Positions 26,870 through 38,021 of a stretch of DNA of 64,000 bases are shown here, piece after piece (the first letter of the stretch is position 1; every line of letters starts with the position of its first letter). The notes under the pieces are model-generated. The model did not search any database and had not been told where the DNA came from. It worked only from the letters and a program-made list of their open reading frames with translations. The stretch is from an uncultured Roseobacter sp. GTDB lineage: Bacteria > Pseudomonadota > Alphaproteobacteria > Rhodobacterales > Rhodobacteraceae. A program made the position numbers and the translations under genes. The stretch lies in the NCBI GenBank assembly GCA_947501635.1, contig CANMWT010000008.1:99349-163348 (forward strand), written 5' to 3'.

Positions 26870-27848
26870 GGCCCCGCGCCAGCTCTCGCAGCCGAGACCA
26901 GAGCCCTTGTTCCACCTCCACAGACGTGGCCGCCACCCGGTGCGTGCCAGGCATCCGCGCGCCGGGGTCTTGGCTGATATGTTCGGCCAGGGTTTTGATA
27001 CGCTGCGCAAAACTGTCAGATACGGACGGGTCCACCAGCAGATAAAACTGCCCCAGATCATGTGCAGGGCCCGCTGGCGCCTTGAGCGGTTTGACATCAC
27101 GCGACAACACCGAGCCGGTCATCGCAGCAGCGAAAATCTCGGCCATGAGGCCAAAACCCCAGCCCTTGTAGCCTCCCATCGATACCAGTGACCCTTGCAA
27201 AGCCGCGTCGGGGTCCGTAGTGGGCCGGCCGTGTGCGTCCAACGCCCAGCCAAGCGGTATGGCCTCGCCCGCAGCCTTGGCCATGGTGATCTTGCCCAGA
27301 GCAACGGTGGTTGTGGATTGATCCATATGCATCGCAAGACCGCCCGCACCATCAGGCACCGAAAAGGCGATTGGGTTTGTCCCGATCGCCCGCGTCTTTC
27401 CCCCCGGGGCTGCGACAATGGGCGACGCGTTGGTAAAGCCAAGCGCGATCATACCAGCGGCAGCTATCTGTTCGGTAAAGTAGCCCAGCGACGTGCAGGT
27501 GTGCGCATGTGCCACCGCCAGCGACGCCGTGCCGCAAGCGCGAGCGGCGTCCAATGCGGGCACCAAAGCCTGCGCAAACGCTGGCTGCGCAAAACCGAAA
27601 CCTGCATCCACATGAACGGCGGCCGGTTTGGGACACGTCACAACGGGCGCGGCCGATCCGTCGACCCGGCCGGTCTCAAGTTGCAGACAATAGCTTTCCA
27701 CGTAGTACAGGCCGCAAATCTTGTTCCCATGCGCTTCGGCTTCGCGCACAGCACGGGCGACCTCGGCGGCGGCAAAAGGCAATGCGCCATAGGCAAGCAG
27801 TGCCTCACGCGTCAGGATTTCGATCTCATCCAGAGTTACAATCGGCAT
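26853..27848 (-). CDS. Ldh-family (malate/L-lactate dehydrogenase type 2) oxidoreductase
   Basis: The 331-residue protein belongs to the malate/lactate/ureidoglycolate dehydrogenase family that lacks a classical Rossmann motif. Hallmarks visible are ARACGTASLAVAHAHTCTSLGYFTEQIAAAG, TNASPIVAAPGGKTRAIGTNPIAFSVP and MGGYKGWGFGLMAEIFAAAMTGSVLS. It reduces or oxidises an alpha-keto/alpha-hydroxy acid with NAD(P). The ATG at 27848 with AAGGAAGA five bases upstream is preferred over the longer start. Confidence 0.92.
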   Translation of the reverse strand: MPIVTLDEIEILTREALLAYGALPFAAAEVARAVREAEAHGNKICGLYYVESYCLQLETGRVDGSAAPVVTCPKPAAVHVDAGFGFAQPAFAQALVPALDAARACGTASLAVAHAHTCTSLGYFTEQIAAAGMIALGFTNASPIVAAPGGKTRAIGTNPIAFSVPDGAGGLAMHMDQSTTTVALGKITMAKAAGEAIPLGWALDAHGRPTTDPDAALQGSLVSMGGYKGWGFGLMAEIFAAAMTGSVLSRDVKPLKAPAGPAHDLGQFYLLVDPSVSDSFAQRIKTLAEHISQDPGARMPGTHRVAATSVEVEQGLWSRLRELARGPKPSA

Positions 27849-27884
27849 AATCTTCCTTTTGGCAGTTGTGAGCACACCGGGCCG

Positions 27885-28568
27885 CTACAGCGGCACGACA
27901 TGGCCTGCGTCAAGACGTATCTGGCGGTCCATCCGCGCGGCCAACTCAAGGTTGTGTGTAGCAATCAGCGCCGAAAGCCCGGTCGCGCGCACCAGTGCCA
28001 TGAGGCTTTCAAAGACCTGATCCGACGTGGCGGGATCAAGATTGCCCGTCGGCTCATCAGCCAGCAGCAACCGGGGCTGATTGGCAAGCGCGCGGCAAAA
28101 GGCGACGCGCTGTTGCTCGCCTCCCGACAGGGCTGCGGGGCGGTGATCTGCGCGGGGCGCGATGCCGACTTCTTCCAGAAGGGAACGGGCGCGCGCCTCG
28201 GCCACTGCGCGCGCTGTGGCATTCGCCAGTTGCGGCAACACGATGTTTTCCAGGGCTGTAAACTCGGGCAACAGGTGGTGAAACTGATAGATGAAGCCTA
28301 CATCATTGCGCCGCGCCGCCGTGCGCCGCGCATCCGGCTGTCCCGTCATATCCTGACCGCAGATATGTACAGTCCCGCTGTCAGGCACATCAAGCAGCCC
28401 CGCTATGTGCAAAAGCGTCGATTTCCCTGCACCCGAGGGCGCAACCAGCGCCACGACTTCACCCGCAGCGACGCTTAAATCGATGCCCTGCAGTACACTC
28501 ACCTCATTAGGCGCTCCTCGGTTGTAGGACTTTGTGATGCCCCGCAGATCAAGCACTGCGTTACTCAT
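27885..28568 (-). CDS. lolD: Lipoprotein-releasing ABC transporter ATP-binding protein LolD
   Basis: The 227-residue ATPase has Walker [10 protein letters not shown], signature [15 protein letters not shown] and Walker [14 protein letters not shown]. The order and size fit LolD, which with LolC/E extracts lipoproteins from the inner membrane for outer-membrane targeting. Its start overlaps the end of the permease gene lolC upstream by eight bases, which supports the assignment. Confidence 0.94.
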   Translation of the reverse strand: MSNAVLDLRGITKSYNRGAPNEVSVLQGIDLSVAAGEVVALVAPSGAGKSTLLHIAGLLDVPDSGTVHICGQDMTGQPDARRTAARRNDVGFIYQFHHLLPEFTALENIVLPQLANATARAVAEARARSLLEEVGIAPRADHRPAALSGGEQQRVAFCRALANQPRLLLADEPTGNLDPATSDQVFESLMALVRATGLSALIATHNLELAARMDRQIRLDAGHVVPL

Positions 28569-29847
28569 ATCGCAGCGCCTCGACAGGGTTCATGCGCGCG
28601 GCACGGCGCGCTGGGAAAATTGTCACGATAAATGACAGCCCCAGGGATAACCCCACCGCCGACAACACGTCAGACAGATGCAGCTCCGCCGGCAGCGCAT
28701 AGATGCCCCGGATAGACGGGTCCCATACCCCGCCCCCCATCATCACGTTCACAAACGAAAAAATCGGGTCGATGTAGATTGCAAAAAGCGATCCGAGAAC
28801 CACACCCGCTGCCGTGCCCAAAACACCGGTGAAAGCACCGCAGATGAAAAACACCCGCAAAACAGACCCTTCGCTTAGCCCCATGGTGCGCAGGATGCCA
28901 ATGTCGCGCCCCTTGTTTTTGACAAGCATGATAAGCCCGGAGACGATGTTCATGGCCGCAATCAGCACGAGGATCGACAAGATGATAAACATCACATTGT
29001 CTTCAACCTCCAACGCACGCAAAAAGCCGCCCGAAGCGTCCTGCCACGTCCAGATCTGACCACGCTCTCCTGCCGCCTCAAGCAGCGGTCTGCGCATCGG
29101 CTCCAGATCCTCGGGTTCCTCTACCATCACTTCAATCTCGTCTGCGACCCCCTCACGATTGAAGTAGCTTTGCGCTTCGGACAATGGCAGGTAGGCGCGC
29201 GTGCGGTCGATGTCGTAGCGCCCCGCACTGAAGATATAGGTCACCTCGTAGGCATTGACCCGTGGCGAGGTACCGAATGCCGTACGCACCCCATCCGGCG
29301 AGATCAGCCGGATCGTATCACCGACGCCCACACCCAGCGTGCGCGCAACCCCGGACCCCAGCGCGATGCCCGCGCCAAAGTTGCCAATGCTACCGCGCGC
29401 GGTTTCGGGGTCAGCGATGCGCGGCAAAGTCACAAGGTTTTCAGGCGCGATGCCAAAGACTTCCACGCCGGCATTGCGCCCTTGACTTGCGGCCATCACC
29501 TGTCCGCGCACCAGCGGCGCAACACGTGTCACACCCGGCACCTGCGCCAACCGTGCGGCCATCTCCTCATATTCTGCAATAGTTCGGTCGATCCGACCGC
29601 TCTGCGTTACCTCGCCAAGCTGATAGACGGTCACATGGGCATTTGCCCCAAGGATCGTATCCACAAATTCAGCGCGAAAACCCGACCGGACGGCCAGCGT
29701 GGCAATCAGCGCAAAGACGGCGAGCGTGATCCCGATCAGGCTGATCCATGTCATCGTGCTGACGCCGCCCTCGGCGCGGCGGGCGCGCAAATAGCGCCAC
29801 GCGATCATCCATTCAAACCAAGCAAAGGGAGGGGGCGATTTGGCCAT
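28561..29847 (-). CDS. lolC: Lipoprotein-releasing ABC transporter permease LolC/E
   Basis: The 428-residue protein has an N-terminal membrane helix ([22 protein letters not shown]), a large periplasmic domain, and three C-terminal helices with the FtsX-type [30 protein letters not shown] motif. Together with the adjacent lolD it forms the lipoprotein releasing complex. The ATG at 29847 with AAGGA at seven bases is selected; the longer frame adds a non-conserved extension. Confidence 0.93.
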   Translation of the reverse strand: MAKSPPPFAWFEWMIAWRYLRARRAEGGVSTMTWISLIGITLAVFALIATLAVRSGFRAEFVDTILGANAHVTVYQLGEVTQSGRIDRTIAEYEEMAARLAQVPGVTRVAPLVRGQVMAASQGRNAGVEVFGIAPENLVTLPRIADPETARGSIGNFGAGIALGSGVARTLGVGVGDTIRLISPDGVRTAFGTSPRVNAYEVTYIFSAGRYDIDRTRAYLPLSEAQSYFNREGVADEIEVMVEEPEDLEPMRRPLLEAAGERGQIWTWQDASGGFLRALEVEDNVMFIILSILVLIAAMNIVSGLIMLVKNKGRDIGILRTMGLSEGSVLRVFFICGAFTGVLGTAAGVVLGSLFAIYIDPIFSFVNVMMGGGVWDPSIRGIYALPAELHLSDVLSAVGLSLGLSFIVTIFPARRAARMNPVEALRYE

Positions 29848-29900
29848 TTTACGTCCTTGAGCGACACTCGCGCGCAACCTGAGGCTTTGCGCGGGTCGGG

Positions 29901-30398
29901 TCAAGCGGGCAATGGCGGCTTGACGCGACGCGGGCGCAGCAAATACACAACCGCACCCCCCCCGAATCCGGCTGCGCAAAACCCGAATACCGCAAACATC
30001 AGACTGGCCAGCGACAAGGGCAGCGCAGGCTCAAACGCCTGCCATGCCCCGCGCGCAAGTTCCGGATCCGTCATATGTCGCGACCGGTAAGCGCGCATGA
30101 ATGGCCCAAGACCTTCCAATACCAACAGATCGCGACGCAGGCTCTCGTGGCGCGTGAAAGTCGCTTGCATATCCGCACGCCGCGCTTCGACAAAAGCGGA
30201 GCCGGACATCTGCCCCAACGCCTCGGCTCGGCTGAGACCGAGCGCGGCAGCAGAAGCGTCAAAGTCTGCGACGACCTCTTCAAGCGCCTGCACAGCACCT
30301 CCCAGACGCTGCATATATTGTTGCGAATAGGCCGGGAACTGCGCAGCGGCCAGCGCGCCTGCAAGACCGCAGGCCAAGATGATTGTGCGAAGGAACAT
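29901..30398 (-). CDS. DUF2937-family membrane protein
   Basis: The 165-residue protein has an N-terminal hydrophobic segment (FLRTIILACGLAGALAAAQFPAYSQQYMQRLGGAVQAL), a coiled-coil-like body ending in RRDLLVLEGLGPFMRAY, and a C-terminal membrane helix (LASLMFAVFGFCAAGFGGGAVVYLL). The pattern SQQYMQRLGGAVQALEEVVADFDASAAALG is typical of DUF2937, whose function is unknown. The ATG at 30398 has AGGAGAAGG upstream. Confidence 0.83.
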   Translation of the reverse strand: MFLRTIILACGLAGALAAAQFPAYSQQYMQRLGGAVQALEEVVADFDASAAALGLSRAEALGQMSGSAFVEARRADMQATFTRHESLRRDLLVLEGLGPFMRAYRSRHMTDPELARGAWQAFEPALPLSLASLMFAVFGFCAAGFGGGAVVYLLRPRRVKPPLPA

Positions 30399-30482
30399 TG
30401 CCTTCTCCTGCTCACCCCCCGGTGGCATGTTCAACCATACCAAAGACCTGCGAAAAGCGCAAAGCTCTTTGAACGCAGCCGC

Positions 30483-31838
30483 TTAGACAATGCCCTTCAC
30501 GTGGTGCCCGGCATAGATATCTACAAGTTTGGCAACGGCCTGCTCAGGCGGCATCTCAACGCTTTCGCCGCTTTTGCGGCTGGTGAGCTCGACCACTCCG
30601 TTCTTGAGGCCCCGTGGCCCCACGGTGATCCGCCATGGCAGGCCAACGAGGTCCATCGTTGCAAACTTGCCGCCTGCGCGTTCGTTGCGGTCGTCATACA
30701 AAGGCTCAAGGCCTACGGCGTTCAGGGCGGCATAAAGCGCTTCGCAAGCCGCATCCGCTTCGGCATCGCCCTGCTTGAGGTTCACAATACCGCAATGGAA
30801 AGGTGTCACTCCTTCCGGCCAGATGATCCCGTTGTCATCATGGCACGCTTCAATGATCGCCCCCACAAGGCGGCTTACCCCGATCCCATGGCTGCCCATA
30901 TGCACAGGCGTCGGCTTTCCGTCCGGCCCCTGCACGGTCGCCCCCATGGCATCTGAATACTTGGTGCCAAAGTAAAAGATCTGCCCCACTTCAATACCCC
31001 GTGCGGTGCGGCGGCGCGCCTCGGGGATGGCTTCAAAAAGCGCCGGGTCATGGGTTTCATCCGTGCGCGCATAGAGATTGGTAAATTCCTCCATCACGCC
31101 CTGACACTGGGCTACGTCATCATAGTCAATGTCACGGTCCCCAAAGGTCAGATCGGTCACAGCGCTGTCATAGAAGACCTCGGATTCGCCGGTGTCGGCA
31201 AGCACAAGGAACTCATGCGTGTCATCGCCACCAATCGGCCCGCTGTCGGCGCGCATCGGGATGGCCTGCAACCCCATCCGCTCGTAGGTGCGCAGATAGC
31301 TGACAAGGTGCCTGTTGTACGCATGCAGCGCATCTTCTTTGGTCAGATCAAAATTGTAGCCGTCTTTCATATAGAATTCGCGGCCCCGCATCACGCCAAA
31401 CCGCGGGCGCATTTCATCCCGAAATTTCCACTGGATGTGGTAGAGCGTCAACGGCAGGTCCTTGTAGCTGCCCACATGCGCACGAAAGATATCCGTGATC
31501 ATTTCCTCGTTCGTCGGTCCGTAGAGCATGTCCCGATCCTGACGGTCGCGGATGCGCAGCATCTCGGGGCCGTAGGCATCATAGCGGCCGCTTTCGCGCC
31601 ACAGATCGGCCGGCTGCAACGTTGGCATCAACATCGGTATATGACCCGCGCGCATCTGCTCTTCGTGCACGATGTTTTCGAGTTTGCGCAACACCTTGAA
31701 CCCAAGCGGCAGCCATGAATAGATACCGGCCGCGTTTTGTTTGATCATACCGGCGCGCAGCATAAGACGATGGCTGACGATCTGTGCTTCGGCGGGGTTT
31801 TCGCGCAGCACAGGCATAAAGTAACGGGTCAGGCGCAT
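30483..31838 (-). CDS. proS: Prolyl-tRNA synthetase, short alphaproteobacterial type
   Basis: The 451-residue enzyme has class II motifs: [22 protein letters not shown] (motif 1), [33 protein letters not shown] (motif 2) and [18 protein letters not shown] (motif 3), and lacks the editing insertion of the E. coli type. The anticodon-binding domain forms the C-terminal third. The start is the ATG at 31838 with GAGGA about ten bases upstream. Confidence 0.96.
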   Translation of the reverse strand: MRLTRYFMPVLRENPAEAQIVSHRLMLRAGMIKQNAAGIYSWLPLGFKVLRKLENIVHEEQMRAGHIPMLMPTLQPADLWRESGRYDAYGPEMLRIRDRQDRDMLYGPTNEEMITDIFRAHVGSYKDLPLTLYHIQWKFRDEMRPRFGVMRGREFYMKDGYNFDLTKEDALHAYNRHLVSYLRTYERMGLQAIPMRADSGPIGGDDTHEFLVLADTGESEVFYDSAVTDLTFGDRDIDYDDVAQCQGVMEEFTNLYARTDETHDPALFEAIPEARRRTARGIEVGQIFYFGTKYSDAMGATVQGPDGKPTPVHMGSHGIGVSRLVGAIIEACHDDNGIIWPEGVTPFHCGIVNLKQGDAEADAACEALYAALNAVGLEPLYDDRNERAGGKFATMDLVGLPWRITVGPRGLKNGVVELTSRKSGESVEMPPEQAVAKLVDIYAGHHVKGIV

Positions 31839-32017
31839 GGGATATCCTCGATCTTGGCAGATAGCCATTGATTAGGCCAATCAAGCAGCCCCCGCAATCG
31901 CGAAACGCGCCGGGCCCTCCAAGGAAGCTGCGTGCGCCCTTTGGCTTTTTCGCCGACCGCCCTTGAAACGTACGGCGTGATGCGCGATGTCAACAAGATA
32001 CCAAACGGAGAGTAAGG

Positions 32018-33085
32018 ATGGCACTGCCGGCCAGACTACAAGTGATATACTGGAGCATCGCATTTGCGGTGTTTTTTGTATTGATGTGGGCGCTGGGTGA
32101 TGTGTTGATGCCATTCATTCTGGGCGGTGCTATTGCCTATTTTCTGGATCCTGTCGCTGACAGGCTCGAACGTATGGGATTAAGCCGGGTCGCGGCGACG
32201 GCGGTCATCACCCTGTGCGGTGTCATGATTTTTGTGATTGTGACCTTGCTGGTCGTGCCAACGCTCATTAGCCAGACAATCCAACTGGTCAACGTGGCGC
32301 CCGAGTATGCACGTAGCGTCTCTGCATCGCTCACCGAACGCTTCCCGACGCTGCTGGATGAAAACTCAACCCTGCGCCAATCCATCCAATCCTTGGGGGA
32401 AACGATACAAAGTCGCGGTGCGGAACTCGCCGAAACCGCGCTGAATTCCGCGCTGTCATTCGTCAACGTTCTGATCCTGCTGGTGATTGTACCGGTCGTT
32501 TCCGTCTACATGCTGCTGGACTGGGATCGTATGGTCGAAAAAATCGACACGTTGCTGCCGCGCGATCATGCGCCCACCATCCGACAGCTCGCAGGCGAGA
32601 TCGACAACACGCTCGCCTCGTTCATTCGCGGTATGGGCACGGTCTGTCTTGTACTGGGCACGTATTACGCGATTGCGCTGATGGTCGTTGGGCTGCAGTT
32701 CGGACTTGTCGTCGGCTTTGTGGCAGGTCTGGTCACGTTCATTCCCTATCTGGGCGCCTTGATCGGCGGCGCATTGGCGATTGGTCTGGCACTGTTTCAG
32801 TTTTGGGGCGACTGGGTCTCTATCGGGCTGGTAGCCGGTATTTTCGTGCTTGGGCAGGTCATGGAGGGCAACGTGCTGACGCCAAAATTGGTGGGTAGCT
32901 CAGTGGGTCTGCACCCTGTCTGGCTGTTGCTCGCCCTGTCGGTTTTTGGCGCACTTTTCGGGTTCGTGGGCATGCTGGTGGCTGTGCCTGTGGCCGCCGC
33001 TCTGGGCGTCGTCGCGCGCTTTGGCATCACGCAATATCGAAACTCGCTGCTCTACCGCGGTATGAGCGCCAGGGACGACAGCTGA
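32018..33085 (+). CDS. AI-2E-family (PerM/UPF0118) transporter
   Basis: The 355-residue protein has around seven membrane helices with the family motif FVAGLVTFIPYLGALIGGALAIGLALFQF and the C-terminal MEGNVLTPKLVGSSVGLHPVWLLLALSVFGALFGFVGMLVAVPVAAALGVV. The family is named after a proposed AI-2 exporter, but substrates vary and a quorum-sensing role is not implied. It is followed after one base by hdaA, so the two are probably cotranscribed; the same arrangement is common in roseobacters. Confidence 0.93.
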   Translation: MALPARLQVIYWSIAFAVFFVLMWALGDVLMPFILGGAIAYFLDPVADRLERMGLSRVAATAVITLCGVMIFVIVTLLVVPTLISQTIQLVNVAPEYARSVSASLTERFPTLLDENSTLRQSIQSLGETIQSRGAELAETALNSALSFVNVLILLVIVPVVSVYMLLDWDRMVEKIDTLLPRDHAPTIRQLAGEIDNTLASFIRGMGTVCLVLGTYYAIALMVVGLQFGLVVGFVAGLVTFIPYLGALIGGALAIGLALFQFWGDWVSIGLVAGIFVLGQVMEGNVLTPKLVGSSVGLHPVWLLLALSVFGALFGFVGMLVAVPVAAALGVVARFGITQYRNSLLYRGMSARDDS

Positions 33086-33086
33086 C

Positions 33087-33770
33087 ATGCCCGAACAACT
33101 GGGGTTTGACCTGCCCGGGATCACGGCGCTGGACCGCGCAGATTTTCTTGTTGCCCCCTCCAATGAAATCGCAGTGGCCCTGATCGAAGGCTGGCAGAAC
33201 TGGCCTGCACGCAAGCTTGTGCTTGTCGGACCGGAAGGATCCGGCAAGACGCATCTCGCGCATGTCTGGGCCGCCCAGAGCGGCGCAGTGATCTGTCAGG
33301 CTGAAATGCTCAGCACGGCTGACGTCCCGCAACTGTCCCAAACCTGCGTCGTCGTGGAAGACGTGCCCGACATCGTAAACGACAGCGCCGCACAACAGAC
33401 GCTGTTTCACCTGCACAATCTGGTGCTGGCCGAGGGGCACGCACTGCTGATGACCGGAGACCGCGCACCAAAGCACTGGCACCTGTCACTGCCCGATCTG
33501 CAAAGCCGCGTAGAGGGGACACAGACGGCCGCTTTGGACCCGCCGGATGATGCGCTGCTATCAGCGGTTCTGGCCAAACTTTTTGCCGACCGGCAGATCA
33601 CGCCCAAAGCGGATGTCATCCCCTACCTGATCCTCAGAATTGACCGGTCCTTTGCGGCGGCGCTCGATATCGTGGCCAAGCTGGATGCAGCCTCACTGGC
33701 CCGCAAACGCCCCATCACACGCAGGCTCGCGTCCGAATTACTGGACAAATCAGAAGGGCTCGCGCAATAA
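33087..33770 (+). CDS. hdaA: DnaA-related regulatory inactivator HdaA-like protein
   Basis: The 227-residue protein is a DnaA-domain III-like AAA+ ATPase without domain IV. The Walker A is [15 protein letters not shown] and the ATPase core continues with [13 protein letters not shown]. The N-terminus PEQLGFDLP fits the QLxFDL-type clamp-binding peptide through which Hda is recruited to the sliding clamp to inactivate DnaA-ATP. Position next to an AI-2E permease and ppk is typical of alphaproteobacterial hdaA. Confidence 0.9.
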   Translation: MPEQLGFDLPGITALDRADFLVAPSNEIAVALIEGWQNWPARKLVLVGPEGSGKTHLAHVWAAQSGAVICQAEMLSTADVPQLSQTCVVVEDVPDIVNDSAAQQTLFHLHNLVLAEGHALLMTGDRAPKHWHLSLPDLQSRVEGTQTAALDPPDDALLSAVLAKLFADRQITPKADVIPYLILRIDRSFAAALDIVAKLDAASLARKRPITRRLASELLDKSEGLAQ

Positions 33771-33810
33771 CTGTCACTCAGCCTTCACACTTCATGCGCA
33801 AAAGACCTTT

Positions 33811-35985
33811 ATGTCACAAGCCGATTTTCTTGCTTCAGATTTTCCTCAAGCCACGACCCTTCCCGGCTTTGACGCTGAAGGGCCGATGCGGTTTTTCAAT
33901 CGCGAACTGAGCTGGCTGGGCTTTAACTGGCGCGTGCTGGAAGAGGCGGAGAACCCGCGTGTCCCGCTGCTGGAGAGGCTGCGGTTCCTGTCCATCTCGG
34001 CGACGAACCTCGACGAATTCTACACTGTCCGCGTTGCCGGTCTGCGCGAACTGGCGATGGCGGGAAACACGACGCCTGCGGCAGACGGGCTCAGCCCGTT
34101 GGAACAACTGGCGCTGATCGACAATGACGCGCGCTCTTTGATGGAAACGCAGCAGCGCGTCCTCACGGTTCTGCTGGACGAGATGCAAAAGGAGAACATC
34201 TCGGTTCTTTCGCGAAACGATCTCACGGAAAAAGACAAAACATACCTCGAAGAGGTGTTTCTGTTGCAGGTCTTTGCGGTTTTGTCGCCGCTCGCCATCG
34301 ACCCGGCCCACCCTTTCCCCTTTATCCCCAACACCGGCTACGCGCTGGCGCTGCAACTGGAACGCAGCGCGGACAAACGCAGCCTGCAGGCATTGCTGCC
34401 GATCCCGGCCCAGATCGAGCGGTTCATCGCGCTGCCCGCAGAAGAAGGCACGCACAGGTTCTTGCCGCTGGAAGAGCTTTTGGTGATGAACATTACCCAG
34501 CTGTTCCCCGGCTATAAAATGAAATCCCACTTCGAGTTCCGTGTGTTGCGCGACAGCGATCTTGAAGTCGAGGAAGAAGCCGAAGACCTTGTACGCGAAT
34601 TTGAGGTGGCATTGAAACGGCGCAGAAGGGGCGAAGTGGTCCGGCTGACCCATTCGGCTGGCGCTCCAGCCAAGCTCAAGTCAGTCATCATGGGAGAGTT
34701 GGACGTCGATCAGGATGAAGTGATCGAACTGAACGGGATGATCGGCATGTCCGACCTGAGCGAGCTGGTTCTGGATGCCCGCCCCGACCTGCTCTGGCCC
34801 AATTTCACGCCGCGCATACCCGAAAGAGTAACCGATCACGACGGTGATCTGCTAGCTGCGATCCGCAACAAGGACATGCTGCTGCACCACCCTTATGAAA
34901 CTTTCGACATGGTCATCCGCTTTCTGCAACAGGCCGCGCGGGACCCGCAGGTGGTGGCGATCAAGCAAACGCTGTATCGCACGTCGCGTGACAGCCCGAT
35001 TGTCGAAGCGCTTTGCGAGGCTGCGGAAGACGGGAAATCCGTCACTGCTCTGGTCGAGCTGAAAGCGCGCTTTGACGAGGCAGCCAACATTCGTCAGTCC
35101 CGTCGGCTGGAGCGCGCGGGCGCGCATGTCGTTTACGGGTTTCTCGACCTAAAAACACACGCCAAGATTTCTACAATCGTGCGGCGTGAAGGCAATCAGC
35201 TGGTCACCTACACGCATTACGGCACCGGCAACTACCACCCGATTACCGCGCGGATTTACACCGATCTTTCGTTCTTTACTTGTGATGCGAAACTGGGCCG
35301 GGACGCGACCAAGGTCTTTAACTACCTTTCAGGCTATGCCCAGCCCGAACGGCTCGATAACCTTGCGATCTCGCCCATCACGCTCAAACCGCGCCTGCTG
35401 GAATTGATCGCCGCCGAAGCTGAACACGCGAAAAACGGACGGCCCGCTGCCATCTGGGCGAAGATGAATTCGCTCATCGACAGCGAGGTGATCGACGCGC
35501 TTTATGCCGCCAGCGCCGCCGGCGTAAAGATAAGCCTTGTTATCCGCGGCATCTGCGGCCTGCGCCCAGGGATAAAAGGTCTCAGCGAAAACATCCGCGT
35601 CAAGTCAATCGTTGGCAGGTTTCTCGAACATTCGCGCATCGTCTGCTTCGGCAACGGATCGGGGCTGCCGCACAAGAAGGCACGGGTATTCATATCCTCA
35701 GCCGACTGGATGGGTCGCAACCTGAACCGCCGTGTCGAGACACTGGTCGAAATCGAAAACCCCACGGTCAAGGCGCAGATCGTCAGCCAGATCATGGCGG
35801 CCAACCTTGCCGATGTGGCGCAAAGCTGGATCATGCAGCCCGACGGGCTGTTCCAGCGCCCACCCGTGCCCGAAGGTGCCTTTGCTTTCAACTGCCACCG
35901 CTTCTTCATGGAGAACCCCTCTTTGTCCGGGCGCGGGTCGGCCGGGGCCTCGGACGTGCCAAAACTCACCCATACAGAAGACTGA
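33811..35985 (+). CDS. ppk1: Polyphosphate kinase 1
   Basis: The 724-residue protein matches PPK1: N domain [23 protein letters not shown], the catalytic region [27 protein letters not shown] containing the phospho-histidine equivalent, and [12 protein letters not shown] with the second histidine. It polymerises ATP gamma phosphate into polyphosphate and is peripherally membrane bound. The ATG at 33811 is preferred because the longer frame overlaps hdaA. Its product is the substrate of the Ppx protein encoded just downstream. Confidence 0.96.
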   Translation: MSQADFLASDFPQATTLPGFDAEGPMRFFNRELSWLGFNWRVLEEAENPRVPLLERLRFLSISATNLDEFYTVRVAGLRELAMAGNTTPAADGLSPLEQLALIDNDARSLMETQQRVLTVLLDEMQKENISVLSRNDLTEKDKTYLEEVFLLQVFAVLSPLAIDPAHPFPFIPNTGYALALQLERSADKRSLQALLPIPAQIERFIALPAEEGTHRFLPLEELLVMNITQLFPGYKMKSHFEFRVLRDSDLEVEEEAEDLVREFEVALKRRRRGEVVRLTHSAGAPAKLKSVIMGELDVDQDEVIELNGMIGMSDLSELVLDARPDLLWPNFTPRIPERVTDHDGDLLAAIRNKDMLLHHPYETFDMVIRFLQQAARDPQVVAIKQTLYRTSRDSPIVEALCEAAEDGKSVTALVELKARFDEAANIRQSRRLERAGAHVVYGFLDLKTHAKISTIVRREGNQLVTYTHYGTGNYHPITARIYTDLSFFTCDAKLGRDATKVFNYLSGYAQPERLDNLAISPITLKPRLLELIAAEAEHAKNGRPAAIWAKMNSLIDSEVIDALYAASAAGVKISLVIRGICGLRPGIKGLSENIRVKSIVGRFLEHSRIVCFGNGSGLPHKKARVFISSADWMGRNLNRRVETLVEIENPTVKAQIVSQIMAANLADVAQSWIMQPDGLFQRPPVPEGAFAFNCHRFFMENPSLSGRGSAGASDVPKLTHTED

Positions 35986-36082
35986 CAACCGGCGACACAA
36001 CCCAAAGCATCTAAAACTCAACTGATCCATTGACGTGCCCCCCGAATTTGCACAGGCTGCGGCTCGAGAAGTGCGACTGCCT

Positions 36083-37645
36083 ATGAATGAAGCGATCAAG
36101 AAAACCTCTGGTACGGAGGTTACTCACCCTGATGCGGGTCTTTTCGGGCAACCCCTGTTCGAAGACCCAAGCGCACGCGCCCTCTCGCGCGTCGGTGTCG
36201 TAGACGTGGGCTCGAACTCCGTCAGGCTGGTTGTTTTTGACGGCGCCGCGCGCAGCCCCGCGTATTTCTACAATGAAAAAATAATGTGTGCTTTGGGGGC
36301 CGGTGTTTCCGAAACTGGTGTCCTCAACCCGCAAGGCCGCACCCGCGCGCTGAACGCGCTCAAAAGGTTCCAGCATCTTGCCGATGGTATGGGGCTTCCT
36401 GCGCTGACGGTCGTGGCCACAGCCGCCGTGCGGGACGCCGCTGACGGGCCCGACTTCTGCGCTGAGGTACAGCGTGAAACCGGGCTGCGCATATGGGTGA
36501 TCGACGGCGAAGAAGAGGCACGGCTTTCCGCCCAAGGGGTGCTTTTGGGCTGGCCTGGCTCGTACGGGTTGGTGTGCGATATCGGAGGCTCGTCCATGGA
36601 GCTTGCCGAGATATCGCAGGGCCGCGTGGGGCGCCGCGTCACCTCCAATCTTGGTCCGCTCAAACTACGCGAGATCAAAGGTGGCAAGAAGGGCCGGCAA
36701 GCTCATATCAAAGAGACCATGACGACCCTAAAAGAAGCCATGGGGGCGCAGCGCGACCGCTTGTTTCTGGTCGGTGGTTCGTGGCGCGCGATTGCCAGAA
36801 TTGACATGTACAGGCGCGGATATCCGTTGCACGTGCTGCACGAATACCGCATGACAGCCCGTTCGGTAAGCGCCACGGCAAAGTTCATCAAGAATTCCAA
36901 TCTTGAAGAAATCCGCGCAGCCTGCGGTATTTCAAACGCGCGGATGAGCCTCGTTCCCCTGGCGGCGGAAGTTCTGAGCCGACTGGTCAGAACCTTCAAA
37001 CCCAAAGACATCGCATTGTCGAGCTATGGCATCCGAGAGGGCATGCTTTACGAACAAATGCCGCAAAGGTTGCGCGACCGCGACCCGCTGATCGAGGCTT
37101 GCCGCTTTGCCGAAGCCAAAGACGCGCGCATGCCCGGTTTCGGCAAGGCGCTTTATGCCTTCATCCATCCGCTGTTCAAATCCGCACCACCTGCACGGCG
37201 GCGGCTGATAAAGGCCGCTTGTTTGCTGCATGACGTCAGTTGGCGGGCGCACCCCGACTACCGGGCAGAAACATGTTTTGATAACGCCACACGTGCAAAT
37301 CTGGGTGGCTTGAAGCACTCGGAAAGGGTGTTTCTGGGGCTGGCGCTGCTGCATCGTTATTCCAACAAGCGCGAAGGCACGCGGTTTGACGACCTGTACG
37401 AGCTGATCGACGAAAAAGACCAGCGCGACGCCGAAGTTCTTGGCAAGGCCATGCGCTTTGGCGCCATGCTTTGGATGACACAGGACGCCGAGCGCGGCAC
37501 CCTCCAGTGGTACCCGAAGAAGCGACATCTCAAACTGCGTCTGACCCCGGATATGGTCCCGCTTTACGGGGAAGTGGCCGAAGCAAGGCTGATGTCCCTT
37601 GCCACCTCGCTGGAAGCAAGTCTCGAAGTCACCAAGAAACGCTAA
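36083..37645 (+). CDS. ppx: Ppx/GppA-family exopolyphosphatase
   Basis: The 520-residue protein has the ASKHA-type N-domain with VGVVDVGSNSVRLVVFDG and the second phosphate motif LVCDIGGSSMELAEIS, followed by a helical C-domain with LLHDVSWRAHP (HD-like). It degrades polyphosphate and/or pppGpp. Cotranscription with ppk1 is likely (about 100 bases apart). The ATG at 36083 is chosen over an upstream GTG at 36035; neither has a strong ribosome site. Confidence 0.93.
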   Translation: MNEAIKKTSGTEVTHPDAGLFGQPLFEDPSARALSRVGVVDVGSNSVRLVVFDGAARSPAYFYNEKIMCALGAGVSETGVLNPQGRTRALNALKRFQHLADGMGLPALTVVATAAVRDAADGPDFCAEVQRETGLRIWVIDGEEEARLSAQGVLLGWPGSYGLVCDIGGSSMELAEISQGRVGRRVTSNLGPLKLREIKGGKKGRQAHIKETMTTLKEAMGAQRDRLFLVGGSWRAIARIDMYRRGYPLHVLHEYRMTARSVSATAKFIKNSNLEEIRAACGISNARMSLVPLAAEVLSRLVRTFKPKDIALSSYGIREGMLYEQMPQRLRDRDPLIEACRFAEAKDARMPGFGKALYAFIHPLFKSAPPARRRLIKAACLLHDVSWRAHPDYRAETCFDNATRANLGGLKHSERVFLGLALLHRYSNKREGTRFDDLYELIDEKDQRDAEVLGKAMRFGAMLWMTQDAERGTLQWYPKKRHLKLRLTPDMVPLYGEVAEARLMSLATSLEASLEVTKKR

Positions 37646-37983
37646 AGCTCTATTTGCGGTGTTGGTACCGCTTCGGTCTCGGGTACAGGCGCACTCTCGG
37701 GTTCTTCGGGTTTACGCCTGATGATAATGTCGCCATTCTCGAGTACCTCTGGCGGCTCATAAGCGGACCAGTCCTTTACCTCGTCCATCAACTCGATCAT
37801 CGCAGGACCCATGGCATCCATAAAATCCTGAAGCTCCCGCCACGCAGGCTCCATTTCCTGCAACAACCCTTCCAGAAACTGCTGCGCCCCACGCTCCATC
37901 AAGGACGAGCCGTCATCGTCCTGAGCGGCAGTGCTCGTGGCGCAGGCAACCATCAGGGTCAAAACTAAGGAAACGCGTCGCAT
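37642..37983 (-). CDS. Small exported protein of unknown function
   Basis: The 113-residue protein has a signal peptide (RRVSLVLTLMVACATSTAAQ) followed by an acidic, helical segment (MERGAQQFLEGLLQEMEPAWRELQDFMDAMGPAMIELMDEVKDWSAYEPPEVLENGDIIIRRK) and a proline/glutamate-rich tail. I do not assign a family; homologues are widespread in Rhodobacteraceae and are sometimes mislabelled AAA+. Its stop overlaps the ppx stop by four bases on the opposite strand. Confidence 0.8.
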   Translation of the reverse strand: MRRVSLVLTLMVACATSTAAQDDDGSSLMERGAQQFLEGLLQEMEPAWRELQDFMDAMGPAMIELMDEVKDWSAYEPPEVLENGDIIIRRKPEEPESAPVPETEAVPTPQIEL

Positions 37984-38021
37984 GGCAGGGATAGTAGCCT
38001 GAGACGGGCGATTCTGACAGG

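Noticed and set aside
31963..31991. TTGAAA...GATGTC as promoter of the AI-2E-family gene
   Set aside because: The -10 element is too far from consensus to call.
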